From DASRZM01 sp035686365 (GTDB lineage Bacteria > Pseudomonadota > Gammaproteobacteria > Xanthomonadales > Xanthomonadaceae): a DNA stretch of 50,114 nt. The position numbers and the translations under genes are program-made. Each line of letters starts with the position of its first letter. The stretch's first letter is position 1. The notes under the pieces were generated by a model. It saw nothing but the letters and a program-made list of their open reading frames with translations, made no database searches and had not been told where the DNA came from. This document shows, piece after piece, positions 42,164 to 50,114 of the stretch. The stretch spans positions 1-50,114 of the forward strand of contig DASRZM010000007.1 of assembly GCA_035686365.1 (NCBI GenBank). The letters are read 5' to 3'.

Positions 42164-43834
42164 ATGCTTCGGAAGCCTGTCAGGGGCGTCGGCTTCGGGC
42201 TGTTGCTGGCAGCCGTGGCCGCCGTGTGCGGTGCCCAGGATCGCGATTCGCTGCAGGTTTCCCGGCACCTTCCGGCGTCCGGCCCGGCAGCCACCGAACT
42301 GGGCCAGATCCTGCGCGCGCCTGCGCACGAGTTCCTGCCGGTTCCCGACCCGCAGATCGTGGCGTCTCCGGAACCGCTGTGGTGGCGGATCGACCCGGGC
42401 GCCTCCGGCGCCGGATCCGCACGCGTGCTGGCGATCGCCAATCCCCAGGGCGCCGAGTTCGAGCTTGCACAGCCGCCCGGCTACCGGGCCGTGACTCTCG
42501 ACATCCACGACCCGGACCATGTCCAGCCGTATTCGCGCCGGGCGCTGGTGTTCACCCTCGAACCGGGCGCGACCGGGCCGATCTTCGTGCGGGCGCAGAC
42601 CGGGCGCGAACGCTCGCTGGAGGTATCGGTGGTTCCAGAAGCCGCCTACCGCAGCCGCGACCGCACCTACCTGCGGATCATGAACCTCACCCACGGCGCC
42701 ATGTTGGCGATCGGTTTAGTCGCGCTGCTGTTCTGGCAGCGCCTGCGCGACGGGCTGTACGGGTGGCTGGCGCTGTTCCTGCTGTTGCAGACGCTGTACC
42801 TGGGCGCGGTCAGCGGCGAGATCCTGATGGTGCCCGGCCTGCGGCAGCTGGCCGCGGCCGGTTCGCCGTTCATCTGGTTCTGCGCCACGGCGGCGGCCGC
42901 GGCCGGCGTGTTTTTCGTGCACGACTTCGCCGACCTGGAACGCCACACACCGCGGCTGGCCCGCGTGCTGATCGTGCTCGGCTGGGTGCTGGTGGCGCTG
43001 GCCACGGTGGCCGTATCACCCTGGCCGGCATCGAAGCCTTGGTTCGCGCCGACCGGAAACACCCTGCTGGTGGCAACCAACAGCCTGCTGCTGCTGGCCC
43101 TGCTGGCGGCGGTCGTGCGCGGCGGCCGCAGTGCCGTGTTCGTGCTGCTGGCATTGCTGCCGCCGGCGGTGCTGACCACCGCGCGCGCATTGCAGCTGCT
43201 GTTGGATCTGACCTACCCGGCGTGGCTGGAGTTCGGCATGCCATTCTCGATGGCGCTCTCGGCCGTGATCCTGACCTACGGCCTTGCCGACCGGCTGTTC
43301 ATCGCGCGCCGCGAGCGCGACGTCGCCGTCACCCAGGCCCGGCACGATTCCCTGACCGGCGCGCTGAACCGGCAGGCCACCATGAACCGTCTGGAGCACG
43401 ACCTGCGCAACGCCATGGTCGAGCGCTCGCAGCTGTCGGTCCTGTTCCTGGACCTGGACCATTTCAAGGACATCAACGACCGCTATGGCCATGGCGTCGG
43501 CGACGCCTGTCTGCGCGCGCTGGTGTCGGTGATGGAGCGCGAGCTGCGCCAGGACGATGCGATCGGCCGCTGGGGCGGCGAGGAATTCGTGACCATCATG
43601 CCGGGCGTGGGCGCGGCCAGTGCCGAGGCGATCGCCGAGCGCATCCGCCGGCACCTGCAGCACGACGGCCGCAGCGTGATGGGTGCGCCGGTGCAGATGA
43701 CCGTGAGCATCGGTGCGGCCTCGTTCCACCGTGGTCACGACAGTGCCCAGAAGCTGATCGATCGCGCCGATGCGGCCATGTACAAGGCCAAGCGCGACGG
43801 CCGCAACCGCGTGGTGGTGGCGGCCGACGCCTGA
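42164..43834 (+). CDS. Membrane diguanylate cyclase with 7TM-DISM sensor
   Basis: 556-aa c-di-GMP synthase. The signal sequence (1-24) is followed by a periplasmic region to about 175, then seven or so membrane helices (7TMR-DISM-like, NLTHGAMLAIGLVALLFWQR onward), then a GGDEF domain from about 385. The active motif is RWGGEEF, and RQDD five residues before GGEEF is an intact inhibitory I-site (RxxD), so product feedback is expected. HDSLTGALNRQA and DLDHFKDINDRYGH are also typical. The periplasmic ligand is unknown. It is divergent from the propeller/amidohydrolase gene. Confidence 0.92.
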   Translation: MLRKPVRGVGFGLLLAAVAAVCGAQDRDSLQVSRHLPASGPAATELGQILRAPAHEFLPVPDPQIVASPEPLWWRIDPGASGAGSARVLAIANPQGAEFELAQPPGYRAVTLDIHDPDHVQPYSRRALVFTLEPGATGPIFVRAQTGRERSLEVSVVPEAAYRSRDRTYLRIMNLTHGAMLAIGLVALLFWQRLRDGLYGWLALFLLLQTLYLGAVSGEILMVPGLRQLAAAGSPFIWFCATAAAAAGVFFVHDFADLERHTPRLARVLIVLGWVLVALATVAVSPWPASKPWFAPTGNTLLVATNSLLLLALLAAVVRGGRSAVFVLLALLPPAVLTTARALQLLLDLTYPAWLEFGMPFSMALSAVILTYGLADRLFIARRERDVAVTQARHDSLTGALNRQATMNRLEHDLRNAMVERSQLSVLFLDLDHFKDINDRYGHGVGDACLRALVSVMERELRQDDAIGRWGGEEFVTIMPGVGAASAEAIAERIRRHLQHDGRSVMGAPVQMTVSIGAASFHRGHDSAQKLIDRADAAMYKAKRDGRNRVVVAADA

Positions 43835-43858
43835 GCGTCCGGGCGCGCCGTTCGCGGC

Positions 43859-44488
43859 TCAGCCGCCGCGGCGTGCGCCCTCCGGAAGGGTGCGCAGGCG
43901 CTGCATCTCGGGATCGGCCAGCAATTCGGGATCCCGGAGGCAGGCGATGGCGAAGTCGGTCGCGTCCTCGCCCCAGAACGGCTCGCCGTCGACGACCAGC
44001 GTGGGCACGCCGAACACGCCGTCGGCGCAGGCGGCATCGAAGTTCGCCTTCAAGCGTGCTTTCACCGCCGGGGCCGAGATCGCGGCCTCCACGTCGGCGA
44101 TGCCCAGTTCCCGGGCCACCGGTGCCAGCGCCCGCGCGCTGTCGCCGCGCCGGCCGCCGGCCCAGATCCACTCGTTGATCGCCGTGATCGACTGCGCCGT
44201 GGCGCCGGCGGCAATGCACAGGCGCAGCGCCGGCAGCGGGTTGAACGGGTGCTCGGGCGGAAAGCGCAGGGGCACCCCGGCGCGCTGCGCGCGCCAGTGC
44301 ACGAAGCGGTAGGTGAACTCGCGCTTGCCGGGGATCTCGGCCGGGCCCTTGGTCGCGTTGCGATCGAGCAGGCCGGCGAACACGATCGGCAGGTACTCGA
44401 TGGCGTGGATTTCGCCCAGCGCGCGCACCCGGGGCCACTGCAGGTACGCAAACGGCGAGATGAAGTCGAAGTACCAGCGCAAGGTCAT
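43859..44488 (-). CDS. 2-hydroxychromene-2-carboxylate isomerase / DsbA-like protein
   Basis: 209-aa thioredoxin-fold protein of the GST-kappa/HCCA isomerase family. YFDFISPFAYLQ at 6-17 has the catalytic Ser for glutathione, and GVFGVPTLVVDGEPFWGEDA near the C-terminus has the family cis-Pro. Annotated members isomerise 2-hydroxychromene-2-carboxylate in naphthalene breakdown, but no aromatic pathway is nearby, so a general glutathione-dependent isomerase is more likely. It is convergent with the GGDEF gene (24-nt gap). Confidence 0.9.
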   Translation of the reverse strand: MTLRWYFDFISPFAYLQWPRVRALGEIHAIEYLPIVFAGLLDRNATKGPAEIPGKREFTYRFVHWRAQRAGVPLRFPPEHPFNPLPALRLCIAAGATAQSITAINEWIWAGGRRGDSARALAPVARELGIADVEAAISAPAVKARLKANFDAACADGVFGVPTLVVDGEPFWGEDATDFAIACLRDPELLADPEMQRLRTLPEGARRGG

Positions 44489-44557
44489 CGCAACACTCCG
44501 TCCGAATCGCTCCGATTATCGCGCGCCGAACGGTGCGGGCGCGGCGCAGCTGCCGCC

Positions 44558-44642
44558 GATCGCGGGCATGGCCCGCTCCCACAGCGCGGCGCCCGGTCCG
44601 GAAAGCTGTCGTCGCGAGGTTCCGGGCATGGCCCGCTCCCAC
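44558..44642 (-). repeat. Two GTAG-family REP units (GTGG head)
   Basis: Minus-strand units at 44558-44582 and 44621-44642 have heads GTGGGAGCGGGC and stems GCGGGC/GCCCGC around CATG. Unlike most pairs here they are in the same orientation. They occupy the gap between the isomerase and amidohydrolase genes. Confidence 0.8.
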
Positions 44643-44675
44643 AGTGCGACTGCGGCTGCGCCCGGGCCCCGATCG

Positions 44676-45947
44676 CTACGGCCGCGAGATCCTCGGGAGG
44701 TAGCGTTCCAGCAATTCGGTCTGGCGCGAGCGCGTGGGCTGCGCCACGCCGTCGATCCACACCTGCTCGGCCCAGGTCGTGACCTCGAGCGGATCGCCGC
44801 TCCACAGCACCAGGTCGGCGGCCTGCCCGGGCGCGATCGTGCCGCGCCCGGACAGGCCGAAGATCTGCGCCGGGTTGGCGGTCAGCGCCGCCAGCGCGGC
44901 GTCCCAGGGCAGGCCGTTGGCAACGGCGTTGCCGGCCAGCTGGCGCACCTTGCGGGCGTTGTGGGTGGCATCGCCGGACTGGCTGAAGGCGATGCGCACG
45001 CCTGCCGCGTGCAGCCTGGCGGCATTGTCCAGGCGCGCACCGAGCTGATCGAACGAGCCGGGCAGGTTGACCAGCGGATCGAGCAGCACCGGCACCTGCG
45101 CGCGCGCCAGTTCCGCGGCCACCATCCAGGCCTCGGCGCCCCCGGCGATCACCGGCCGGAACCCGGCCGCGGTGGAAAGCCGCAGGACCTGGCGGATGTC
45201 GGCGGCGCGATCGACCGCGAACACCACGCGCCCGCCGTCGAGGTAGCGCGCGAGTGCGCGGCGACCGCCCGGCGTCAGCAATGCGCCCTCGTAGCCGCGG
45301 TCGCTGCGCGCCTCCTCGATCGCCTGCTCCAGCAGCATGTACTGGGCCGCGCGCGAGCCGCCGGCCAGCGCGGCGGTCTCGCCGCCCAGGTCGACGAACA
45401 GGGTGTGCGTGCCCGGGGCCACGGCATCGAAGCCCCCGTGCAGCAGCACCGCGGCGCCCTGCCCGGTGACGAAACTGCCGCCCGGTTGCGCCGACGGCGC
45501 CAGCACGGTCCAGGCCAGTCCCTCGACGCGGTTGACGCCGATCACCGCCGATCGCGGGTTGTAGGCCATTGTGACGTCGAACTCCGGGCGCCAGCCCAGG
45601 TCCACCGGCGGCACCTGTGCGGCCGGCGTCAGCCCGACGTCCACGGTCATAGGCTCCAGCGAGACCTCCTCGAGGCCCAGCCCGGAAAGGCCGCCGAACA
45701 GCCCTGGCGTCAACGGCCGGCCGCCGGCCTCGACCACGGTCACGCCGGCCGGCGCCGACAGGGCGCTGCCGACGGCGGCGATCTTGCCGCCGCGCACCAG
45801 CACATCGGTGTTCTCCATGGGCCCGGCGGCGCCATGGGTGTGCACGGTTGCGCCCCGGACCAGCAGGTCCTGCGCCTGGGCCACGCCGGCCAGGCCGGTC
45901 AACGTGAGCGTGCACAGCACGATGCGCACAGCGAACCGGCGGCTCAT
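44676..45947 (-). CDS. Amidohydrolase-like exported protein lacking the HxH metal site
   Basis: 423-aa protein with signal peptide MSRRFAVRIVLCTLTLTGLA and an overall amidohydrolase fold: a composite N-terminal barrel (LLVRGATVHT, DVLVRGGKIAAVG) and the C-terminal GTIAPGQAADLVLWSGDPLE. Where active enzymes have PGLIDxHxHLG, this one has TPGLFGGLSGLG at 80-91, so both metal histidines are gone. Other usual ligand positions also look altered (FSQSGDATHNA). It is likely a non-catalytic or differently active partner of the upstream amidohydrolase, whose stop it overlaps by 4 nt (ATGA). Confidence 0.88.
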   Translation of the reverse strand: MSRRFAVRIVLCTLTLTGLAGVAQAQDLLVRGATVHTHGAAGPMENTDVLVRGGKIAAVGSALSAPAGVTVVEAGGRPLTPGLFGGLSGLGLEEVSLEPMTVDVGLTPAAQVPPVDLGWRPEFDVTMAYNPRSAVIGVNRVEGLAWTVLAPSAQPGGSFVTGQGAAVLLHGGFDAVAPGTHTLFVDLGGETAALAGGSRAAQYMLLEQAIEEARSDRGYEGALLTPGGRRALARYLDGGRVVFAVDRAADIRQVLRLSTAAGFRPVIAGGAEAWMVAAELARAQVPVLLDPLVNLPGSFDQLGARLDNAARLHAAGVRIAFSQSGDATHNARKVRQLAGNAVANGLPWDAALAALTANPAQIFGLSGRGTIAPGQAADLVLWSGDPLEVTTWAEQVWIDGVAQPTRSRQTELLERYLPRISRP

Positions 45948-47341
45948 GGCGTCACCTCGGCGGCCGGCTGGCCGAGCAGGAAGTCCGAGCGCGGCCGGCC
46001 GGCCGGCGCGTCGCGGTCGTAGCGCAGTACGCCGTCGACGAACACCTTGCGGGCGTGCGCGTAGACGCTGAAGGGATCGCGGTCCCACACCACCACGTCG
46101 GCCATCTTTCCCGGCTCCAGCGTGCCGGTGTACTCGAGCACACCCAGCGAGCGGGCGGGATTGGAAGTGATCCAGGCGATCGCCCGCTCGGGCGGAATCG
46201 ACAGGCCGGCGCGGTTGCCGCGCGCCATCGCCTTGGCGGTTTCCTGGTTCAGCCGCTGGATGCCCTCGGCCGAGTCCGAGTGGGTGACGGCACAGCCGTT
46301 GGCCGGCGCATCCACCAGGGCGAGGTTCTCGTAAACGGCGTCGTAGGCCTCCATCTTGAAGCCCCACCAGTCGGCCCACAGCGCGCCGCAGATGCCCTCA
46401 TGGGCAAGCCGGTCGGCCAGTTTGTAGGCCTCCACGCCGTGGTGGAAGGTGGAGATCGAGAAGTCGAACTCCTCGGCCAGGTCGATCATGTTGGCCATCT
46501 CATCGGCGCGGTAGCAGTGGATGTGGACCAGGATCTCCCCGTCCAGGACTGCGGCCAGCGTCTCGAACTTGAGGTCGCGCCTGGGCTGCTTGGGCGGCTC
46601 GGCCTCGCGCTCGCGGGCGCTCTTGTCTTCCCAGGCGGTGCGTGCGAGGCGGTAGGTCTCCCACTGCTGCTGGTAGTCCTGGGCGTCGGCGAAGGCCTGG
46701 CGGTAACCGGCGACATTGCCCATGCGCGTCATCGGTGCGCGTTTCTGGCCGCCATACCAGCGCTTGGGGTTCTCGCCGCAGGCCATCTTCAGTCCGTGCG
46801 GTGCGCCGGGAAACTTCATCGCCTGCATGGTGATCGCCGGCACGTTCTTCAGCGTCACGCCGCGGCCGCCGATCAGGTTGCCGCTGCCGGGCAGCACCTG
46901 CAGCGTGGTCACGCCGCCCTCCAGCGCGGTCTGGAAGCCTGGATCCTGCGGCCACACCGCGTGCTCGGCCCAGACCCCGGCGGTGACCGGGTCGATCATC
47001 TCGTTGCCGTCCGAATGCGCGGTCACGCCGGGGCTGGCGTACACGCCCAGGTGCGAGTGCACGTCGATCAGGCCCGGCGTGACCCAGTGGCCGCTGCTGT
47101 CGATGACCTGGGCATCGCCGGCCTCCAGGCCGCGCCCGACTGCGGCGATCCTGCCTTCGCGCAGCAGCACGTCGGCGCCGTCCAGGCGCTCGCCGGCGCC
47201 GGTGAGCACGGTGGCATTGCGGATCAGCACCGCGGGCGCATCGGGCGCGCGGTAGGTCGAAGCGAACGGCGCGCCGGCGTGCGCGGCGAGGCTCGCTGCG
47301 GCTGCCAGCGTGCCGATGATCAGGCGCATGCATGGGCTCAT
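45944..47341 (-). CDS. Exported amidohydrolase
   Basis: 465-aa metal-dependent hydrolase with signal peptide (MRLIIGTLAAAASLAAHAG after a 4-residue start). The metal site is intact: DVHSHLG with H95 and H97, LVHIHCYRADEM, STFHHGVEAYKL and THSDSAEG. The C-terminal LEPGKMADVVVWDRDPFSV is typical. A long insert (YGGQKRAPMTRMGNVAGYRQ onward, with KQPRRDLKFE) is a feature of the periplasmic imidazolonepropionase-like group. AGGA is 7 nt before ATG 47341. It is coupled to the degenerate second amidohydrolase. The substrate is unknown, probably a cyclic amide or dipeptide. Confidence 0.92.
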   Translation of the reverse strand: MSPCMRLIIGTLAAAASLAAHAGAPFASTYRAPDAPAVLIRNATVLTGAGERLDGADVLLREGRIAAVGRGLEAGDAQVIDSSGHWVTPGLIDVHSHLGVYASPGVTAHSDGNEMIDPVTAGVWAEHAVWPQDPGFQTALEGGVTTLQVLPGSGNLIGGRGVTLKNVPAITMQAMKFPGAPHGLKMACGENPKRWYGGQKRAPMTRMGNVAGYRQAFADAQDYQQQWETYRLARTAWEDKSAREREAEPPKQPRRDLKFETLAAVLDGEILVHIHCYRADEMANMIDLAEEFDFSISTFHHGVEAYKLADRLAHEGICGALWADWWGFKMEAYDAVYENLALVDAPANGCAVTHSDSAEGIQRLNQETAKAMARGNRAGLSIPPERAIAWITSNPARSLGVLEYTGTLEPGKMADVVVWDRDPFSVYAHARKVFVDGVLRYDRDAPAGRPRSDFLLGQPAAEVTP

Positions 47342-47509
47342 GTCGGATCCTGCAGGTGGGAATCGGCGGCCGCCGGGACGCCGGCCAGTCCCGCACGCTG
47401 CCGTGCCGCCGCCGCGAAATCAAGCCTGCCGCAAGTTGGGGCGCGACCCGGCTTGCCGAGCGCGACCTCCACCGCCCGGATCCTGCCTCCGCTTCGGTGG
47501 CCCTCGCGG

Positions 47510-49939
47510 TCAGTGCACTCCCAGGTACTCCCGGGCTCCGAACGAATCGACCTTGATCACCTCGTCGCGGCAATCGCGCGCGGCATTGAGGCGGTCGTAT
47601 TCCTCGCGCGTGATCACCCCGGCGGCCAGGCCGATGTCGTCGAGCATGTGCCCGGGGGCGCGGTCGATCTTGCCGGCGCGCACGGCGTCGCGCAGCTTGG
47701 CCTCGATCGGCAGCGCCGCCACGGCCTCGTCCAGCGCCTTCTCCAGCGACCCCAGGCCGGGCTCGTGCGGTGGCGGCACGAAGATGTCGCCGGTCAGGTG
47801 CAGGCGCGTGCGCCGGTCCTCCAGGATCGAGCGCGCCACGCGCGAGCCCATGCGGTCCCCCGGGTAGCGGAAATGCCGGCCCAGCGGGAACACGATCCAC
47901 TTCAGCGGCAGGCGCATCCAGCCCACCGGGAAATTGTCGATGACGCCGCCCAGCGCCTGCTGGATTTCGTACAGCGCCAGCCAGCAGGACCAGCGCGCCA
48001 GGTCCAGCGCCGCAGGGTCGGGATTGTCCTGCTTCTTCTCGTCCTCGTAGCGCTTGATCGTGGCCGAGGCCAGGTACATCCAGCCCAGCACGTCGGCCAG
48101 CCGCCCGGAGGTCTTCTCGCGGCGCTTGAGCGTGCCGCCCAGCGCGCCCATGGCCATGTCGGAAACGAATCCGAACGCCGCCGAGAAACGCGTGAGGTGC
48201 TGCAGCTCGCGGTGCAGGTCACCGGCGGGCACGCCGGCGATGCGCGAGGAGGTCAGCGCCAGCAGCCAGGCGCGCACCTTGTTGCGCGCCACCAGCGTGG
48301 CGTGCCCGAACACGGCGCGGTCGAAGCCCTTGACGTCGTTCTCGGCCACCGAACGGATCTCGTGCTGCACGAACGGATGGCAGCGGATCGCACCCTGCCC
48401 GTAGATGATCATCGAGCGCGTGAGGATGTTGGCGCCCTCCACGGTGATGCCGATCGGCACTGCCTGCCAGGCGTTGGCCAGGATGTTGCGCGGCCCACGC
48501 TGGATGGCGGCGCCGGCGCGGATGTCCATGGCATCGGAGACGACCTGGCGCATGCCCTCGGTCAGGTAGTACTTGACGATCGCCGAGAGCACCGAGGGCT
48601 TCTCGCCCAGGTCGATGGCCGCGCAGGTCAGGGTGCGTGCGGCGGTCATCAGGTAGGTCTTGCCAGCGATGCGCGCCAGCGGCTCCTCGATGCCCTCGAA
48701 GCGTCCGATCGGCGTGTCGAACTGCTCGCGCACGGTGGCGTAGGCGCCGACCACGCGGGTGGCGATCTGCGCGCAGCCCACGCTGAGCGCCGGCAGCGAG
48801 ATCGTGCGACCGGCCGCCAGCGACTCCATCAGCATGCGCCAGCCGTTGCCGATGCCCGCCTCGCCGCCGAGGATGGCATCGATGGGCACGAACACGTCCT
48901 GGCCGGTGATCGGGCCGTTCATGAACGGCACGCCCATCGGGTCGTGGCGGTCGCCGATCACGATGCCCGGCGTGTCGGCTCCGATCAGCGCCACGGTGAT
49001 GCCGCGGTCGAGTTCGCCGCCGAGCAGGCCGTCCGGATCCTTGAGCCGGAACGCCAGTCCGATCAGCGTGGCCACCGGCGCCAGGGTGATGTAGCGCTTG
49101 TACCAGTTCAGCCGCATGCCGATCACGTCGCGGCCCCCGATGCTGCGCCGCTCCACGATGCCTTCGCTCTGGGTCGCGGCGGCGTCGGAGCCGGCTTCGG
49201 GCCCGGTCAGCGCGAAGCAGGGGATGTCCTGGCCGCTGGCCAGCCGCGGCAGGTAGTGGCGCTTCTGTTCCTCGGTGCCGTAGTGCAGCAGCAGTTCGGC
49301 CGGACCCAGCGAGTTGGGCACCATCACCGTCACCGCCGCGGTCACCGAGCGCGAGGCGATCTTGGTCACCACCCGCGAATGCCCGATGCCGGAGAAGCCC
49401 AGCCCGCCGTACTCCTTGGGGATGATCATTCCGAAGAAGCCTTGCCGGCGCAGGAAATCCCAGGTCTCCGGCGCCAGGTCGCGGCGCTGGTAGACCTGCC
49501 AGTCGTCGACCGAACGGCACAGTTCCTCGACCGGGCCGGCCAGGAACGCCTCTTCCTCCTCCGACAGCGGCGGCAGCCGGTAGTCGAGCAGCTTGCGCCA
49601 GTCCGGCTTGCCCGAGAACAGGTCCGCGTCCCACCACACGGTGCCGGCATCCAGCGCCACGCGCTCGGTCTCGCCCAGGCGCGGCAACACCTTGGCCATG
49701 CGCTGGATCAGCCACGAGGAGATCAGCACCCGGCGCAACGGCGGCAGTCCGAACACCGCAGCGATCGCCGCCAGCACGACGATCGTGCCCGCGAACGCGG
49801 TGGGCGATTCCACGCCGGTCAGGCGCCAGCCCACCAGCAGCGCAGTGGTAGCCGCCAGGTACGCCAGCAGTGCCAGGCCGTGGTACATCAGCACCAGCAC
49901 CAGCACCAGCGCAACGGCAACGGCCACGAGCATCGTCAT
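47510..49939 (-). CDS. fadE: Acyl-CoA dehydrogenase, FadE type
   Basis: First enzyme of fatty-acid beta-oxidation, an FAD-dependent membrane-associated acyl-CoA dehydrogenase of 809 aa, close to E. coli FadE. Two or three N-terminal membrane helices (to about 65) precede the catalytic domain: GMIIPKEYGGLGFSGIGHS, CFALTGPEAGSDAAATQSEG and IGRFEGIEEPLARIAGKTYL. The C-terminal FadE extension has GHMLDDIGLAAGVITREEYD. GGGAGA lies before ATG 49939. Its electrons should go to EtfAB and ETF-QO, both in this window. The 168-nt gap to the amidohydrolase gene holds nothing I recognise. Confidence 0.95.
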   Translation of the reverse strand: MTMLVAVAVALVLVLVLMYHGLALLAYLAATTALLVGWRLTGVESPTAFAGTIVVLAAIAAVFGLPPLRRVLISSWLIQRMAKVLPRLGETERVALDAGTVWWDADLFSGKPDWRKLLDYRLPPLSEEEEAFLAGPVEELCRSVDDWQVYQRRDLAPETWDFLRRQGFFGMIIPKEYGGLGFSGIGHSRVVTKIASRSVTAAVTVMVPNSLGPAELLLHYGTEEQKRHYLPRLASGQDIPCFALTGPEAGSDAAATQSEGIVERRSIGGRDVIGMRLNWYKRYITLAPVATLIGLAFRLKDPDGLLGGELDRGITVALIGADTPGIVIGDRHDPMGVPFMNGPITGQDVFVPIDAILGGEAGIGNGWRMLMESLAAGRTISLPALSVGCAQIATRVVGAYATVREQFDTPIGRFEGIEEPLARIAGKTYLMTAARTLTCAAIDLGEKPSVLSAIVKYYLTEGMRQVVSDAMDIRAGAAIQRGPRNILANAWQAVPIGITVEGANILTRSMIIYGQGAIRCHPFVQHEIRSVAENDVKGFDRAVFGHATLVARNKVRAWLLALTSSRIAGVPAGDLHRELQHLTRFSAAFGFVSDMAMGALGGTLKRREKTSGRLADVLGWMYLASATIKRYEDEKKQDNPDPAALDLARWSCWLALYEIQQALGGVIDNFPVGWMRLPLKWIVFPLGRHFRYPGDRMGSRVARSILEDRRTRLHLTGDIFVPPPHEPGLGSLEKALDEAVAALPIEAKLRDAVRAGKIDRAPGHMLDDIGLAAGVITREEYDRLNAARDCRDEVIKVDSFGAREYLGVH

Positions 49940-50045
49940 GTCGGGTCTCCCGGCGAACGCGCCCGGGCATTATGGACGCAGCCCCGGCAAGGGTGCATCG
50001 CAACCGTGCCGGTGGCTCCCGGGGCCGGAACCTTTCCAGCCCGCC

Positions 50046-50112
50046 GATCGCGGCCAACGGCCGCTCCTACAGCGGAATCGAGACCCTGTAGGAGCGGCCG
50101 TTGGCCGCGATC
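50046..50112. repeat. Inverted pair of GTAG-family REP units at the window end
   Basis: Unit 50046-50070 (-) and unit 50088-50112 (+) have GTAGGAGCGGCCGTTGGCCG-type sequence and form a diverging pair. The window ends two bases after the second unit, so the neighbourhood is cut. Confidence 0.88.
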
Positions 50113-50114
50113 AA

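Overview
The window is very GC-rich, densely coding DNA from a gammaproteobacterium, most likely family Lysobacteraceae (Xanthomonadaceae: Lysobacter, Luteimonas, Stenotrophomonas or Xanthomonas relatives). This is inferred from a XanB-type bifunctional mannose enzyme near etfBA and ETF-QO, the gene families present, and many short palindromes with a GTAG head that resemble the SMAG/REP elements of Stenotrophomonas. No rRNA, tRNA, CRISPR array, phage or complete insertion sequence was recognised. I cannot name the genus.

Layout. 1-9.2 kb, all minus strand: etfB-etfA, cysD-cysNC (sulfate activation), an ATP-grasp ligase, xanB/manC and ETF-ubiquinone oxidoreductase. 9.4-17.3 kb, plus strand: alkB, an M20 peptidase overlapping a 2-hydroxyacid dehydrogenase, a DUF3014 membrane protein, a decayed lipoprotein gene (minus), a DUF938 methyltransferase, a DUF1801 protein overlapping an MltB-type transglycosylase, and a DUF2845 protein. 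17.3-28.2 kb: a probable 3-hydroxybutyrate / oligo-hydroxybutyrate locus. It holds a GntP-family permease divergent from a TonB-dependent receptor, an SLC5-fused hybrid histidine kinase convergent with a NarL/LuxR regulator, and 3-hydroxybutyrate dehydrogenase divergent from a 3HB-oligomer hydrolase. 28.4-38.6 kb: dodecin, a CHAD protein, a DUF2339/DUF3999 membrane pair, ppc, a CHRD protein, and a Dph6-like PP-loop protein with a 114-aa partner. 38.7-50 kb: a beta-propeller/amidohydrolase fusion, a membrane GGDEF protein, a DsbA-like isomerase, two overlapping amidohydrolases (the second without its usual metal site) and fadE.

How the genes work together. FadE at the right end, with EtfAB and ETF-QO at the left, supplies the electron path from acyl-CoA oxidation to ubiquinone. 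The 17-28 kb locus would bring in and cleave 3-hydroxybutyrate oligomers and oxidise the monomer to acetoacetate. Its two divergent promoter regions share a 15/16-identical motif, TGTACSTTGGTCCAAT, at almost the same distance from a start codon (57 and 59 nt). This points to one shared regulator, plausibly the one encoded between them.

Repeats. At least four palindrome families are dispersed through the intergenic DNA: GTAGGAGCGG-type, GTAGGTCGGC-type, CCCCTCTCCC-type and GAACCT..AGGTTC-type. One CCCCTCTCCC-type copy lies inside cysNC and is translated in frame. Two GTAG heads supply the stop codon of the neighbouring gene. A 152-bp element with inverted ends starts at the base after the dodecin stop codon.
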